Shown in pieces: positions 1-11,570 of a stretch of DNA of 64,000 bases. Position 1 is the first letter of the stretch, and each line of letters starts with the position of its first letter. The position numbers and the translations under genes were made by a program. Under the pieces are notes generated by a model. The model had not been told where the DNA came from and made no database searches. It saw only the letters and a program-made list of their open reading frames with translations. The stretch comes from Dichetophora obliterata (Eukaryota > Arthropoda > Insecta > Diptera > Sciomyzidae). The stretch lies in contig OY986438.1 in the NCBI GenBank assembly GCA_963920525.1, positions 124,626,920-124,690,919 of the forward strand. The letters are read 5' to 3'.

Positions 1-2005
1 AATTTTTTTATCAAATATTTAAAAACTTAAATTTCTCATGTTGAGATGTAGATAAATACACCATGCACGATACGGCAAGATATATCCAGTAATGTAGGGT
101 TGACAGGATTATTTCTTCTTCTTCTTTTCCATGTTTTCTTTTTCCTTACTGTAAACTGGAATTTCTTGAAAACGACGAAATACAAGCCTTCTAGTCCAAA
201 TAAAGAAGCGAGGCAAATGCTTCTTTTGCGTTGAAAAAAAACAGAGGGTAAAACAGGAGTTGGCCTGCTGTCTCTGCAAAAAAAAACTATTTGTAAAGCA
301 CATCACAACAGAAATATGTGCACGAATTGCATTGCAAATAAATGACATTTTTTTATAAGTAAGTACATGAACTTAAACCTATAATAAAATTATTTTATTT
401 CATTCAAAAGTTTATGTATGTAGAATTCTACACTTCAACGAGGAAATATGATTTTTTCTCAACGTTTGACTACGGTTAAGTAATAGCACGTTCTCACGGC
501 ACCTCAAATTATTTAATTCGGCCCTTATTCGTAATTCGAGACTCAATTATGTTCCGAACTAAGTAATTCGCCATACAATATTTGTCAATCTGAATTGCCT
601 CATTCGAAGGTAATTCACTTTGAATTACCATCCGAATGACATAAAAATTGGTTTCATCTCTAATTTTGATTGAAAATTAATCGAAAACTGCACTTCTATA
701 GAAGAAGAAAGACAAACAAAACAAATAGATGTCAGCAGTCAAAGTGATTATTTTTTTTTAAATTAATTTAAATAATAAATAAACATTTTACAGCAACCCC
801 TGTTTCTGCTTATGGATTACAATCCTCAGAAAGTCCAACACCGGCTACGCTGTCTACAATTCTTTTGGATATAAGTATCTTTTTAAAAGGTGGACCGTCA
901 AGTGTGCATAATACGTGAAATGTAATATCTGCAAAAGTAATGCATGCATTTTTATGATAAATTTACTCTAAAATTTGAAGTTTTCGTGAATTTTCTCTCC
1001 TAAACCAAACGAGAGAGACAATTTTTGTATTCATATTTAGGCTAAGGAGGCTAAGGAGGCTTTGTATTCATACTTAGGCTTAGCGAAAATTTATTTTTTT
1101 TTGCTAAAATTTATTTTTTCCAAGTGTTGTTTTTATATTTTTTATACATCATCCAAAATAGTTTTATTAAAAAATTTCTTAAATATATCTTACCAATCAA
1201 AAGCTATAAATAAATATATACATATTTTCATACCATGAAGAAAGAAAGCTGTTGTACATTTTTAGTATTTGAAAAGGAACAAATCATATAGAATTAAAAA
1301 GGTACTGTTGCACAAATGAGCAGATACAACTGTGAACTAGTGAAATATGATCCAAAGTATAAGCGTTAAATAAAATTAATTTTGCTATTCGAAAAATTCT
1401 AAGCAATGAGAGAAACCATGAGGTAACTTTTAAACTATGAATGGCATTGGCAAAAAGTAAAATGCTTACCTAAATTCCAGAGATTGTCCATACGACAAAA
1501 AATAAATTTTTGAAATTGTATGGAAAGATAAAAAAGTAACAGGTGTGAAAATCTGCATAAAATGTGCAAATTTTGAAAACTTAAAGAGAAAATAATATTA
1601 AGTAAAGAAGTTAAAATCGGACGATGCGTTAAAACGATATGGTCCAATTAACTGAAAAAGAACCGGTATGCATATTTTTGCCAAAATCTCTAAAACTTGA
1701 CCAGATAGAAAAACAAACGGATTACGAATTTAAATTAAACGCACAAAAATATATATGGAACCACTTTTGTCGATTTGATTGAAAACATTCATCTGCACAA
1801 TCGCGAAATTACTTTTCACACAAGGAATGACGCTGATCAAGAATATATATACTTTTCTTTACCGGCGACGCCTACTTTTGTGCATAAGACACGTTTTCAC
1901 AATGTTTATATACTCTGACATCTTCAGGTGTTTAATATTAACTGACTTGGAATCAAAATTTTTAAATCTATTTTTTAAAAATTAAGGATTGGATTATAAA
2001 TCTAA
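1..2005. other. AT-rich DNA without a supported gene
   Basis: No frame here resembles a known protein. Visible items are a TTC-rich microsatellite near 111-125, a cluster of repeated TAATTCG words at about 515-640, and a short local duplication around 1,036-1,080 in which the word GGCTAAGGA is iterated. A possible exon-like stretch at 786-922 follows a TTTTACAG acceptor-like site but is too short to call. The ORFs in this interval are chance frames in AT-rich DNA. Confidence 0.5.
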
Positions 2006-2007
2006 TA

Positions 2008-3658
2008 CAGAGGCGGAAACAATTATTTACACATATTGCATAATAAAATTTCCCAGTTTGTTTCTTCCAATCGTTAAACATTGCACTAATACTATGTTAA
2101 TACAAAAGATTTGTTGTTTCATCACATATCTAAATACAATAATAAATTTACAAAAAAATGTTTATGTACAAGAAAATTTAATAAAATGTAAAACGAGTCA
2201 AACGCGATTAGGGACAAAATTATTCACAGAAAGCATGTTTTTCAAAATTTGAACTGATTTTAAGTTGTAACACAGCAACTTATACTTTCGGAAAAGTGCC
2301 GTTATAAGTGCGAGCATTCCAAATTCCACTTATTTAGTAATTTTAAGTTTTTGGCTTTGGCGTGTGCGTTGTTAAAAATTGATCTCGAGTTCAAAATGTG
2401 TCGGAAACAAGTGAAGCTAAAAAAAATAGTTCTTCATCTGCACAATGAATATAAATCAAGTGCAGGAATCGGCTAAAAAGAAAATCGAAGCCGTTTCACT
2501 ATTAAGAGTATAATAAAGCGTTTTGAAGCAAAGGAAACTCCTCAAATCCAACCTCATACCGGTAAACCACGCAAAGTAACCACCTTTGATGAGAATAAAA
2601 AAAATTTAAAAAAAACCAAAAATTACTTCAACACAGGTTGCAGCAGAAGTTCAAGAAGAAATTTATAAAGTAATTTATCCAAAAACGGTTCAGAGGGCCA
2701 AAAAAGGTGAGAGTTATTGTTCGCGAGTGGCAGGAAAGAACCTGTTATCAGCAAAGCCAATAAGTAAAAGAGGCTAGATGTCGTAAAGGTATACAAAGAC
2801 AAGCAACGTGATATCTGGAGCAACGTACTCTTCAGCGAAGAGAGTAAGTTTAACATCTTTCAATCGGATGAATGGTTTCGAGCCTGGTGAAAACCCAACA
2901 CTGACCTCAAAAAAATAATACAATTGGTATAGTGAAACATGGTGGTGGGGAGCCATTGGTTGGGGGCTTATGCTGGCGGCAGGTTTGGGGAATCCTGTAT
3001 TTATTGACGGTATTATGGACAAATAGGTTTACCTCAAAATTTTAAAGAACATTTTGTAAAATGTGCGCGGAACCTGAGTCTTGTTAGTATCTTTTATTTC
3101 CAACACGATAATGATCTCAAGCATACTGACCACGACGTGCGTATGTGAATCATACATTAAGCGTCTCGTACTCTTCCAACACCACCACAATTTCGAGACT
3201 TAAGCGCATCAAAAATTTGTGGGATGAAGTCGAGAGGCATGTCGCTATAATTAACATAACCAGCAAAGCCCAACTAAAACAAGTACTCCAATAGGAATGA
3301 ACGAGTTTGGATGAAAGTGTGACTAAAAAATTGGTTCACTCCATTCAAAATAGATTAAACAAAGTTATCAAGCAAAAAGCCATACCAACTATATATTAAT
3401 ATTTTACTGAACTTAATTATTTTTGGTGAAAGTGGAATGTGTCTATAATTTTGTCCGTTTAAAATCTGAAGATGCTTATGTTTAATGTTTTTTTTATTTA
3501 ATGGAAAACAATTCTGTTTACTTTTTGTTATTTTTAAATAAACAATAAAGACATAAGTATTTCCTAGAATAAGGTTTTTGAAAACACTAATCTATTTTTA
3601 ATATATACCCAATTAAATGATAAAATGGGTGCTGTGTGAATAGTTTTGCCCGCCTCTG
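2008..3658 (+). mobile_element. Tc1-like DNA transposon, complete but inactive
   Basis: Both ends are present. The left end begins CAGAGGCGGAAACAATTATT and the right end, reverse complemented, begins CAGAGGCGGGCAAAACTATT. These make terminal inverted repeats of about 28 bp, flanked on each side by TA, the target duplicated by Tc1/mariner elements. The 1,651-bp length and the internal decayed Tc1-type transposase fit a Bari/Tc1-like family. Internal sequence near 2,310 and 3,430 (ATTCCACTT words in opposite orientation) may be inner transposase-binding repeats; that part is inference. Confidence 0.85.
2396..3399 (+). pseudogene. Tc1-like transposase pseudogene
   Basis: A cut-and-paste transposase of the DDE/D family, which would act in the nucleus on the TIRs of its own element. 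The frame opens at an ATG (MCRKQVKLKK). It shows a helix-turn-helix-like N-terminal region, then KPRKVTTFDE, then after frame changes WSNVLFSEESKF near 2,818-2,855, HGGGSVMVWG-like residues near 2,938-2,975, GNPVFIDGIMD near 2,990-3,018, FQHDNDLKHT near 3,101-3,128, and LWDEVERHVAI near 3,218-3,250. Family members have DES in the first catalytic block; here it reads EES, so the first aspartate is lost. At least three in-frame stops and several frameshifts disable it. It ends KQKAIPTIY followed by TAA. Confidence 0.85.
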
Positions 3659-3660
3659 TA

Positions 3661-4690
3661 TGTATACGTTTCAATATTGCTTAGATTTCGACTTAAAAAC
3701 TTTTGATTTATAAAGTTCTTTTGTAAATTATATTTTACAATGTTGCTTTATAATTTTTTTTTTGTTGTTGTATATATATCTTAATTGGCTCTAGGTCTAG
3801 GTCCAAGCAAATTTTTTGTTTGTTTTTGTTTCCTCAATATTTCGAACAGCTTCGCTATCCAGCTTTAAGGGCATTTTAAACAAATTTTTGAAAAAATTTT
3901 ACATATTTCGCTGCTGTTGTTTTTTTTTTGTGTGATATCTAATCTTGTCATTTGCATGATTTTTAAATGGTATTTACAATGGTTATATTTTTACCGCAGG
4001 CGAGGCAGCGGGTATTTGCTAGTATATATTTTATATCTTCTGTATACAGGGTGTCCCATGTAAGAGTGCGAATATTTACGGATGTAAAAGAGGAGGTCAA
4101 GTTTAGCAAAAATCGTAAAGGAGGGGGGTCTATTTTCACACCCTTAGGAGTTGCGGGGTTAATTGTTATTTCATGACTTTGATTCATACTATTGTTTCTA
4201 GCAGAAAAACGAACTCGTGGAAAACTTATTTGAAGAGCTCATTTGAAAAACAACAAATTGATCTTTCTAACGATGAATCAACAAACACACCCAACTTATC
4301 CATTACCGAGTTGTGCTCGTGTGAAGATGAAATAAATCCGTTGAAACTACAAAATTTTGCGTTTGAGCACAATTTTCTCAAAATTTCGCTACATAAACCA
4401 GAATTTTTTAACATTAAATTTGTGTTTTATTTAATTTTCTTTTCAACGACATCAAAATCATTAGCATGTCTTCAAAAACAACAAAGTTAGTTGTACTTCA
4501 AAAATTTTACTAAATTGTGCCTGTCTGCCTGCCTGGCCGCTTCGGCGTTCACTCTGTTTGCAACCTTAGATGACATTTGGTAACAGCACCACAAGCGACC
4601 GATTTATTAATCTTTAGTATTTGTTCAACGTACAAAAATATTAATATAAAGTTTTTTGTTTGTCCAGACCTGTGCGAAGCCGGGTTAATC
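3661..4690 (+). mobile_element. Helitron-type 3' termini, fragmentary
   Basis: Two places show the hairpin-plus-CTAG end typical of insect Helitrons. One is near 4,000-4,022 (GCAGCGGGTATTTGCTAG). The other is near 4,672-4,696 (GCGAAGCCGGGTTAATCAG then CTAG) and is followed by T, as expected for insertion between A and T. The 4,050-4,066 segment reads TACAGGGTGTCCCATG, a word often found at transposon ends, but no partner was found. No Rep/helicase coding sequence is visible, so these are non-autonomous copies or fragments. The 3,661-3,990 part holds only T-rich DNA. Confidence 0.4.
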
Positions 4691-4699
4691 AGCTAGTAT

Positions 4700-5560
4700 A
4701 TTAATATAACAAAAATAATTTTTTAAAATAATGTTGGAGTAATTTTTGCACTTATATTTTGCAAAAGACACTGAAAACGTTCTCAACTTAGATCATTTGA
4801 CAAAAAATCCTAAGCAAAAGTTTAAAAATATGATCTTTTGCTCAAAATAAGCACATTTGGTGCACCTTAATTTTCGAAACAGGATGTGAGCTAAATGAAA
4901 GTTTATATGGAAGCACTACTCTTAGACAAGTTTCAAGTTGAGGTGCTGATTTTAGTTTGAGAAATCAACGACAAAAATTCACTTAATCGATAGTTTTTTT
5001 TTTTTGATTCGCCCGGAGGTATGAATCTTCCAAAGATTTAGAATTTCCACTAAGCACATTAAGTGGCTTTTCAGTGGAATTAAAAAATTTAATATATACC
5101 AAACGCGTATTTAAGTATATTTAATTGTATATAAATAAGCAACATCGAATTAAATTATAGTGATTATCAATTTAAAGTACTCGAAAAACAATACTGATTT
5201 CAAAAACAATCCAAAACACCATACTCATTTTAACTGGTTTGCGACCATTGTCGAACCCAAGGACCTACGTGGAAATGAGATAAATCTCATATCCGCCAAA
5301 TCAAAATCCCAATTAGTTGGATATGCATTTGGGCCAACGCAGGCATAAACTTGTGTGGAAAAGAGATATGCTCTGGCACACCAATCCAGGTGATAGTGTG
5401 AGTTCAGTCTAATTTCAAATCCACGTGAGCACGTAAATCACAATTCGATTTAAAATTAAAATATTGAATAATTAAAAAGTAAGTTTTAAAAACTATTCAT
5501 ATTTGATGGTGCTTACTTTTAAAGCATAATATCGAGACAAAAAGGAGAAACAGAACAATC
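4700..5560. other. unassigned AT-rich DNA
   Basis: No recognisable gene or complete repeat was found. A 62-codon open frame at 5,160-5,348 (beginning MIINLKYSKN) has a slightly higher GC second half, but nothing in it was recognised and there is no supporting context. It may be a relic exon or chance. Confidence 0.4.
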
Positions 5561-7250
5561 TCAATTACCAACATTACATTGTAATAAAACTGCGTTAGGT
5601 ATAATAGGATGAAGTGAAATTGATTTAATTATTTAAATGTAATATTATTTTCCATTTTAAGACGTCTACCAAATCAGAAAAATTAATCATGTTGAAGTTA
5701 TTATTGAAATCACTGCACATACATCGTAAAGGTTCATAAAGAGTTTAATTAGCATTACACTGACTCAACTTGAAGAACAGAAAATGTCTAGTTCCTCTGC
5801 TTGGGATGTTAAAATTTAGAGCTGATGTGAGATATTCCGAATTAATCTCGTCACGAAGTAATTTATACAGAAACATGACATTAAGCATCATTCTTCTGCT
5901 TCTTAGGGAAGGTAGTAAAATAATCTTAAGGCGTATTTTATATGATGGATGCATAATATTGGAATTCCAACGACTATGACATAAAGCAAAAAGTAAAAAC
6001 TGTTTTTGAACGGATTCTATGGCGTCGATGTAGACATTATATTGTGGGTTCCATACAACTGATGCATATTCAAGAATTGGCCTTACGAGAGAGGTATATA
6101 ATAATTTAGTAGTAAAGGGATCACTGAATTCTTTAGCCCATCTTTTAATGAAACCAAGGACTCCTCTTGCCTTATTTATCACCATATTAACGTGGAGATT
6201 GAAGCGAAGTTTTGAATCCATAATAACACAAAGATCGAGAAAACTGGAAACTATTTCTAAGTTAGTGTTATTTATAGTGTAATTTATGTTATTAGCAGAT
6301 CTTCGCGAGAATGTCATTTGCTTACATTTTTTTAAGTTGGGATTTAATATATTTAAGCTACACCAGTCCACAAGTCTATTTAGATCAGATTGTAAAAGAT
6401 GTCGTTCTTCGGGTGATTTGTAACAAAGAAAAAGTTTCACGTCGTCAGCGTACATTAAGACGTTTTATTATCAAAGGAACATCCTTAATAAATAGTAAAA
6501 ACAAAACCGGTCCAAGATGACTGCCCTGAGGAACGCCAGAAGTGACCGAAATACTTTTTGAAAGAGAATTCTTATATAAAACCTTTTGAGTACGTCTAGA
6601 TAAATACGAATTTATCCAATTTAATTATGTGACAGGAAACCCAATAAAGTGGAGTTTTTTCAAAAGAAGATTATGATTAACACTGTCGAAAGCTTTACTA
6701 AGACCCGTATAAATAACATCACTCAGTCCTAAAGTAAAACCATTTATAACACGCGTAGTAAACTCTAAAAGGTTTATAGTAGTGGACCTACCCCTCAGAA
6801 AACCATGTTGAGAGACAGAAATGGTGGAATACACGGAGTGGGTGAATTGATCAGTTATAATTTTCTCAAATATCTTAGGGATTGCACCTAATTTTGCAAT
6901 ACCTCGATAATTAGAAACATCTTTCTTGGAGCCAGATTTATGAAGGGGTATAATAAACCACTATGCAAGGAAATATTAAAAATGTTTGGTAGAGGAGTAC
7001 ACAGGTTTGTAGCACACAGCTTTAAAATACAGCTTGGAGTTTCATCAGGGCCTATCGTAAAAGAGAATTTTACTTGTCGAAGAGAACACATAACAATATT
7101 TGGGTCTATTACAGGAGTTTCAAAAGGGTTAACTGGCGAGAAAGTTGAATGATAGTTTCTCATTTTATTATCTAATATACCAAGAACTGCAAAATAGCCG
7201 ATAGTCTCTTTTCTAGGCTTAAGCATAAGAATGCTTGATTTTTTTTCACC
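5560..7250 (-). mobile_element. 5'-truncated non-LTR retrotransposon (Jockey/CR1-type)
   Basis: A minus-strand LINE fragment reading from about 7,250 down to about 5,750, followed by a possible 3' UTR to roughly 5,560. It has the reverse transcriptase and the region after it, but no ORF1 and no endonuclease domain. That fits the usual 5' truncation of target-primed insertions. No poly(A) or simple 3' tail was identified with confidence, and no target duplication was found, so both ends are approximate. There is no RNase H domain after the RT, unlike the other LINE in this window at 46 kb. Confidence 0.8.
5750..7226 (-). pseudogene. LINE reverse transcriptase pseudogene
   Basis: Reading on the minus strand, the RT blocks appear in the right order. 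IGPDETPSCILKLC is near 7,010-7,060. NYRGIAKLGAIPKIFEKII is near 6,860-6,915. QHGFLRGRSTTINLLEF and SKAFDSVNHNLLLKKL are near 6,645-6,815. GVPQGSHLGPVLFLLFI-like residues are near 6,490-6,540, and the catalytic box YADDVKLF is near 6,430-6,455. Downstream come WCSLNILNPNLKKCKQMTF, RPILEYASVVWNPQY and a C-terminal VQKQFLLF block typical of the Jockey/CR1 thumb region. At least two frameshifts and stops (near 6,945 and 6,620) break it. The catalytic YADD is intact, but no continuous protein could be made. Confidence 0.85.
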
Positions 7251-7700
7251 GCCGTTTTTGAAGACTCAACACTCCGAAAAAAAAATCCGAAAAATAGCAC
7301 CCAATCGTTAGAAAATCGGACTTCATTTAGCGCCATGTCCGATTTTCTAAAAATAAAGCATATAGTTTTCGTTAAATTAACACCAGAAGTGGTAAATAGT
7401 TTAGGAAAAATATCTAATCATTTACGAACTATTTCGCTAAATTGAAGAAACTTAGCGCAATTGTGTTTAAATCTTGTAACATTTGAGTAAGTTTTCTACC
7501 GTTTATTTATCATCGGCAATAATAAAGAGAAACATTTTCTCTGAAAATAAGAAATTTTTCATCAAATTCCTGGAAAATTTTTAGAATTTTTGCAAAAACA
7601 AAATCTTTTTTAAGATTTTTAAACAGCATCCTGTGAGAACTATGATTTTTATACTGGCGAAAAACTGCAAACATTATTTTTATTAACATTAAGTTAAATT
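7250..7700. other. AT-rich DNA, no gene
   Basis: This lies between the 5' break of the LINE and the tRNA-like SINE head. The GAAAATCGGAC words around 7,310-7,345 form a small inverted pair. Nothing else was recognised. Confidence 0.4.
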
Positions 7701-7815
7701 GGAAAATTACCACCATCCGGAGACTTGAACCTAGGCCACGTGAGTGTAAGTGCATCAGCTTATCTATTCTACCATCGCAGTTGTTAAATAATCGTCGCCT
7801 AATTTACTTCATTAA
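7685..7815 (-). repeat. tRNA-derived SINE copy 1
   Basis: On the minus strand this reads ACAACTGCGATGGTAGAATA, then TAAGCTGATGCACTTACACT, then the Pol III B-box GGTTCAAGTCTCCGG. The A-box-like and B-box-like spacing is that of a tRNA. A second copy at 28,290-28,430 shares the head and about 30-40 bp on each side: GGCGACGATT upstream, and TTAATGTTAAT after the GGTGGT end. The homology is therefore wider than a tRNA gene, which marks this as a dispersed element and not a functional tRNA. Confidence 0.65.
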
Positions 7816-10800
7816 AATTAGTTTGCTTTGTAAGTAATTTGTAAGCCTTTTTTCTAGAAATATAAGAAAAGCATCTTTTAAATAAATAACTTGTGGTGTG
7901 CAAAAAAAGAAAAACTTACGTGTATTTATGAAATATCCAATTACTATGAAATATCCAAGTATTGTAACTTATATTTCTCCAAATTTAAGAAATTACGCTG
8001 TAGCATGTTGCTGTAGCAAGCGGACTTGATATCAATACAGTTATTCTTCAAACTATTTCTGCTTTTATAAAAATTTTGGAAATTTAACTTTTAACATATC
8101 TCCATCTCATATATTTAAGTACAAACTTGTCTTCAAAACTAAGAAGCCGTTTTGATAACGTTGTAACGAAATCTAGACGTGAGGTCGTTTAATCATGTAA
8201 AAATTCTCTACATTAAGGAGAAACCTCTATAGATTATAGAAAAACCCATGCCTATGAATTGAAGCCACAGTTTATTAATTTAAGGGAAGCCGGTTTTTTT
8301 AAGTGAATGTTTCAATTAGGTTTTTGTTATAAAAAAAAAGTATTTTTCATACCCTGAACAAATTTCGACCATGAATTAAGAACCATACCCCTATTCCTTC
8401 GTTTTGCAGCTGCTTCTTCTATTTATTGACAATCCTTGTACTCAACTGTAAATTTATTATCCTGTTAGAGATGCAGGAATGTCCTTAAAAGCACACAGAA
8501 TTAAATTATTTAATCTTAATGATTTCACCTAAGTCTTACGCCTAAGCGCAGACCCAGTTTGTCTTAATTCTCTTTTCTCCTCCTCCTTCTCCTCAGTCTA
8601 TTTTCTTCATGCTTCTCTAAGCTTTTAAAAGCAGCGTAGTATTTCATTACGAATGAATGCCATTTCAATGCTCAGCTCGTCTTACGCCCGAAACGCATGC
8701 ATTTGATTTGAAAGACAGACAAGCAGATAGAGTCAAACAAGTTTAAAAGTGCTTAAGCGAAAATTAAATCTATTTTAGGCAGAAGTTGTCATTAAAGATT
8801 TAAAGGTTAATTAAAAAAATAGCAATTCATAGCAATTTAAGTGGCTACAATAGTTTTTGACTACATTTAGCCAGGCAAATCTTAGGTTTTCCAACTGAAC
8901 ACCTGTGCCAATCAATTATTTTTTCTATCCTTTCTTTAGCTTTTGCGGCCTGTAACAGTAATTAGGTAAAGAGAGAGAAATTTAAAAACTGCTTTAGCAG
9001 TTAAGTTTGTCCTTACCGCTAAATCAAGGAATGAATGAATGAATAGATGTAAGGCTGAATGCCAATGATGAAAATAACAAAAACCAACGACAGGCTAACA
9101 AATAAAACCATACAAATGTCATTCGTTGCTGATGAGGTAGAAATCATTGATTGTAATAAAATTTCATTACAACAAATGTTATTGGGCAAATGCAAAAACA
9201 AAGGAAGACCCAGGACTCAGACCCAGCTTAGGAAACCATGGAAAAACAAAGGTGGCAAAACTGATTGAAATTACTTAATGCAAGGATGCACACATAGAGC
9301 GAGAAAGCATCCATGAGATAAACGTTATTTCATGACAGAACAACCACTACGACGAAGGTCTGTGAGATACAAACAGGTGCACAAAGTTTACTGTTCGTCA
9401 CTTGTTTAGTTTCACAGGATAAATAAGAAGAAACCAAAAAAAAAGGGATATTCTTGAATGAGGATGTAGAAAGTGAACTCAACTCAACTCAGTGCTGCTG
9501 CTTGCATTCATTCATTAAATCATTCATTCGTAGATGCCACAAAATGTGTGTAAAACAAAAACAGGGTGAGCATTAAGTAGCTGTCTACAGTTCTCTCTCT
9601 GCGTGTGTGTCTGTAACTGTATCTAAGATACAGTAACAAAAACAACATGATCTCTTCTAAGCTTGGATTAAGCACGCTTTAAAAAAAACTGTTGCTAAAT
9701 AAAGTAAATCTGTTCAAATTCGTTGCCAACAATAAATGAGCGCGCGCTCCGTTGGCCAATAAGGAAGAAGGAGTAAGGGAAAGTATCCTCTTATTTATAT
9801 TTGTCGAATTTTTCGACAGCTTTGCTTTAGCTAGGGCTGTTTTACGTATGTTTTTTTTTATTCAACAGTTTTTGTAAATTCTAAGCATTAAGGATTCCTT
9901 TTCTTCGAACGAATTTTGTATTTTGCGGCACAAAACTTTTTTATATGTTTTCATAGGAACTGCTGAAATTGTTCCAATTGTTTATCTTTCATTCAGAATT
10001 TTTTGCTGCTTTTCATTTGAACCGAACCCCTTCAAGTTGCTTTGTAGAACTAAGTTGTACATTCGTTATGTGCAGCGCTTCAATATCGTTTTAAAGCGTG
10101 TTATTTTTTGCTTTTATTTTCCCACCACTAACGTGTATTCATTACTCATTCATCCGTTAACTTCTTGTTTGTGCTTGGAATAGAATTTTTGTAGTATTAA
10201 AAATTCGTTTATTTTTTTTACTAGGTAACTAAGAACTCACATATTAATTTTTTTATTGGAAAGAATTTTAACAATTTAATTAGAAATAGGTACTGAATAA
10301 AGGATTGGAATGAACTTTTTATAAAAGTCTTACAATTTTTTTTAAATAAGCTTTTCATAAAATTTAAGATAACCCATTTCGTCCTGCTGTTCCTATGTAG
10401 AAACAGTAATTTAATGTCGTGTACAAAATTGAAATAAAAGATGTTTTAAAAGAATAAGTTGATAAATTATTTTTGGTTTTTGAAAACGGACCCTTTTTAA
10501 TTAAGTATTTAAAAACAGTGCCACGTTTGAAAATTCAAAACTTATTATAAGGTTAAGGTAAAACTTACATAAGGTAAACCTAGCAAGAGCTTTAACCATA
10601 ATCAATAATAGTTTTCTATAAGATATCTTGCAAAGAGCTTACACTAGCTCAGGCAATAATTTTGGAGGTTCTTAAATAGGATCAGTGGCATGTAAGTGCA
10701 AATATATGGTTTCCTTAAAGCGTTTTTCGTGCGCAAAAGCACAAAAAAAAAAGAAGTATCAAAAATTAGGCTATTGCAGTAAAAATGGAAAACACATGAC

Positions 10801-11370
10801 CGAAAAAAAACTTAATGTGGTTAAAACTATTGCAGTTCTTGAAAACAAGTGTTCAGATGAATAAACTTACATTATCACGGTAATTCCACCTACCCAAGTT
10901 TATGATATCACTGACGAAGAAATAATAGATAATGATTTCATGGCAATAAATAAGAATGTTTTGCTCTTGTAGCTGGTACGGTAGCTGGTACGCTTGGATA
11001 TTAAACGCAACCTGACATTGACGGCTTTGGTTAAAAAGAGTCCTACATAAGAATATGAAATAGTTACCTTAATATATGGTCTCTTCTTCGATACTTTGCA
11101 TATTTAGCCGCTGAGTTTTCTTCAAAAATTTTGTAAGCACGCTCACGAAACTCAGAAGAAAGGTGTATTTTAATATCTTATATCATAATCTGATAGCATG
11201 GTTGTCCGCATGGGGCATGGAGGGGGCAAGTGCTCACTAGGCAGTGAAAGTTTTTTTATATCGTCATATTAAATCAAAAAAGCCATAAGTTTCAATTAAA
11301 AAAATTTTAAGAGAGAAGCAAAAAACTTTCTAAATTGTAAGTTTCGCTTAAACTAAGGCCTTTGAGAACT
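7816..11370. other. low-repeat non-coding stretch
   Basis: About 3.5 kb with no supportable gene. It contains simple-sequence tracts typical of fly introns or intergenic DNA: GAATGAATGAATGAATAG at 9,030-9,048, CTCAACTCAACTCAG at 9,476-9,491, and CATTCATTCATTAAATCATT near 9,506-9,526. A short frame at about 10,876-10,960 reads IPPTQVYDITDEEIIDNDF, which resembles the acidic N-terminal region of piggyBac-type transposases. It may be a relic, at low confidence. Confidence 0.4.
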
Positions 11371-11515
11371 TTGTTAATAAAAACGTCGTTTTTAGTTGTA
11401 GAAGTGTAAAATTTTGCGAAACATGTATTTTGATAAGCTGCATCATAATCAATCAAAAAGTCGATTTGCATTTTTTGTAACCTACGAATTTTTTGATTTC
11501 ATATGACGATATGTT
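11371..11515 (+). repeat. dispersed repeat R, copy 1
   Basis: This carries GTAGAAGTGTAAAATTT-like sequence, then GTATTTTGATA, then GCATCATAATCAATCAAAAA and GTCGATTT. The same block recurs at about 25,160-25,285 and 36,785-36,870 in the same orientation. All three copies lie next to or near the break of another TE (Helitron or mariner). It is either a small unrecognised element or the end of a larger one. Confidence 0.6.
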
Positions 11516-11570
11516 CATTATATATTTAATGCATTTTGAAGAGAATACAAAACTACTTTTATAAGGATAA

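Noticed and set aside
4173..4490. 105-codon open frame between two Helitron-type ends
   Set aside because: No recognisable motif, typical AT-rich codon content, and an overlapping frame is open on the other strand.
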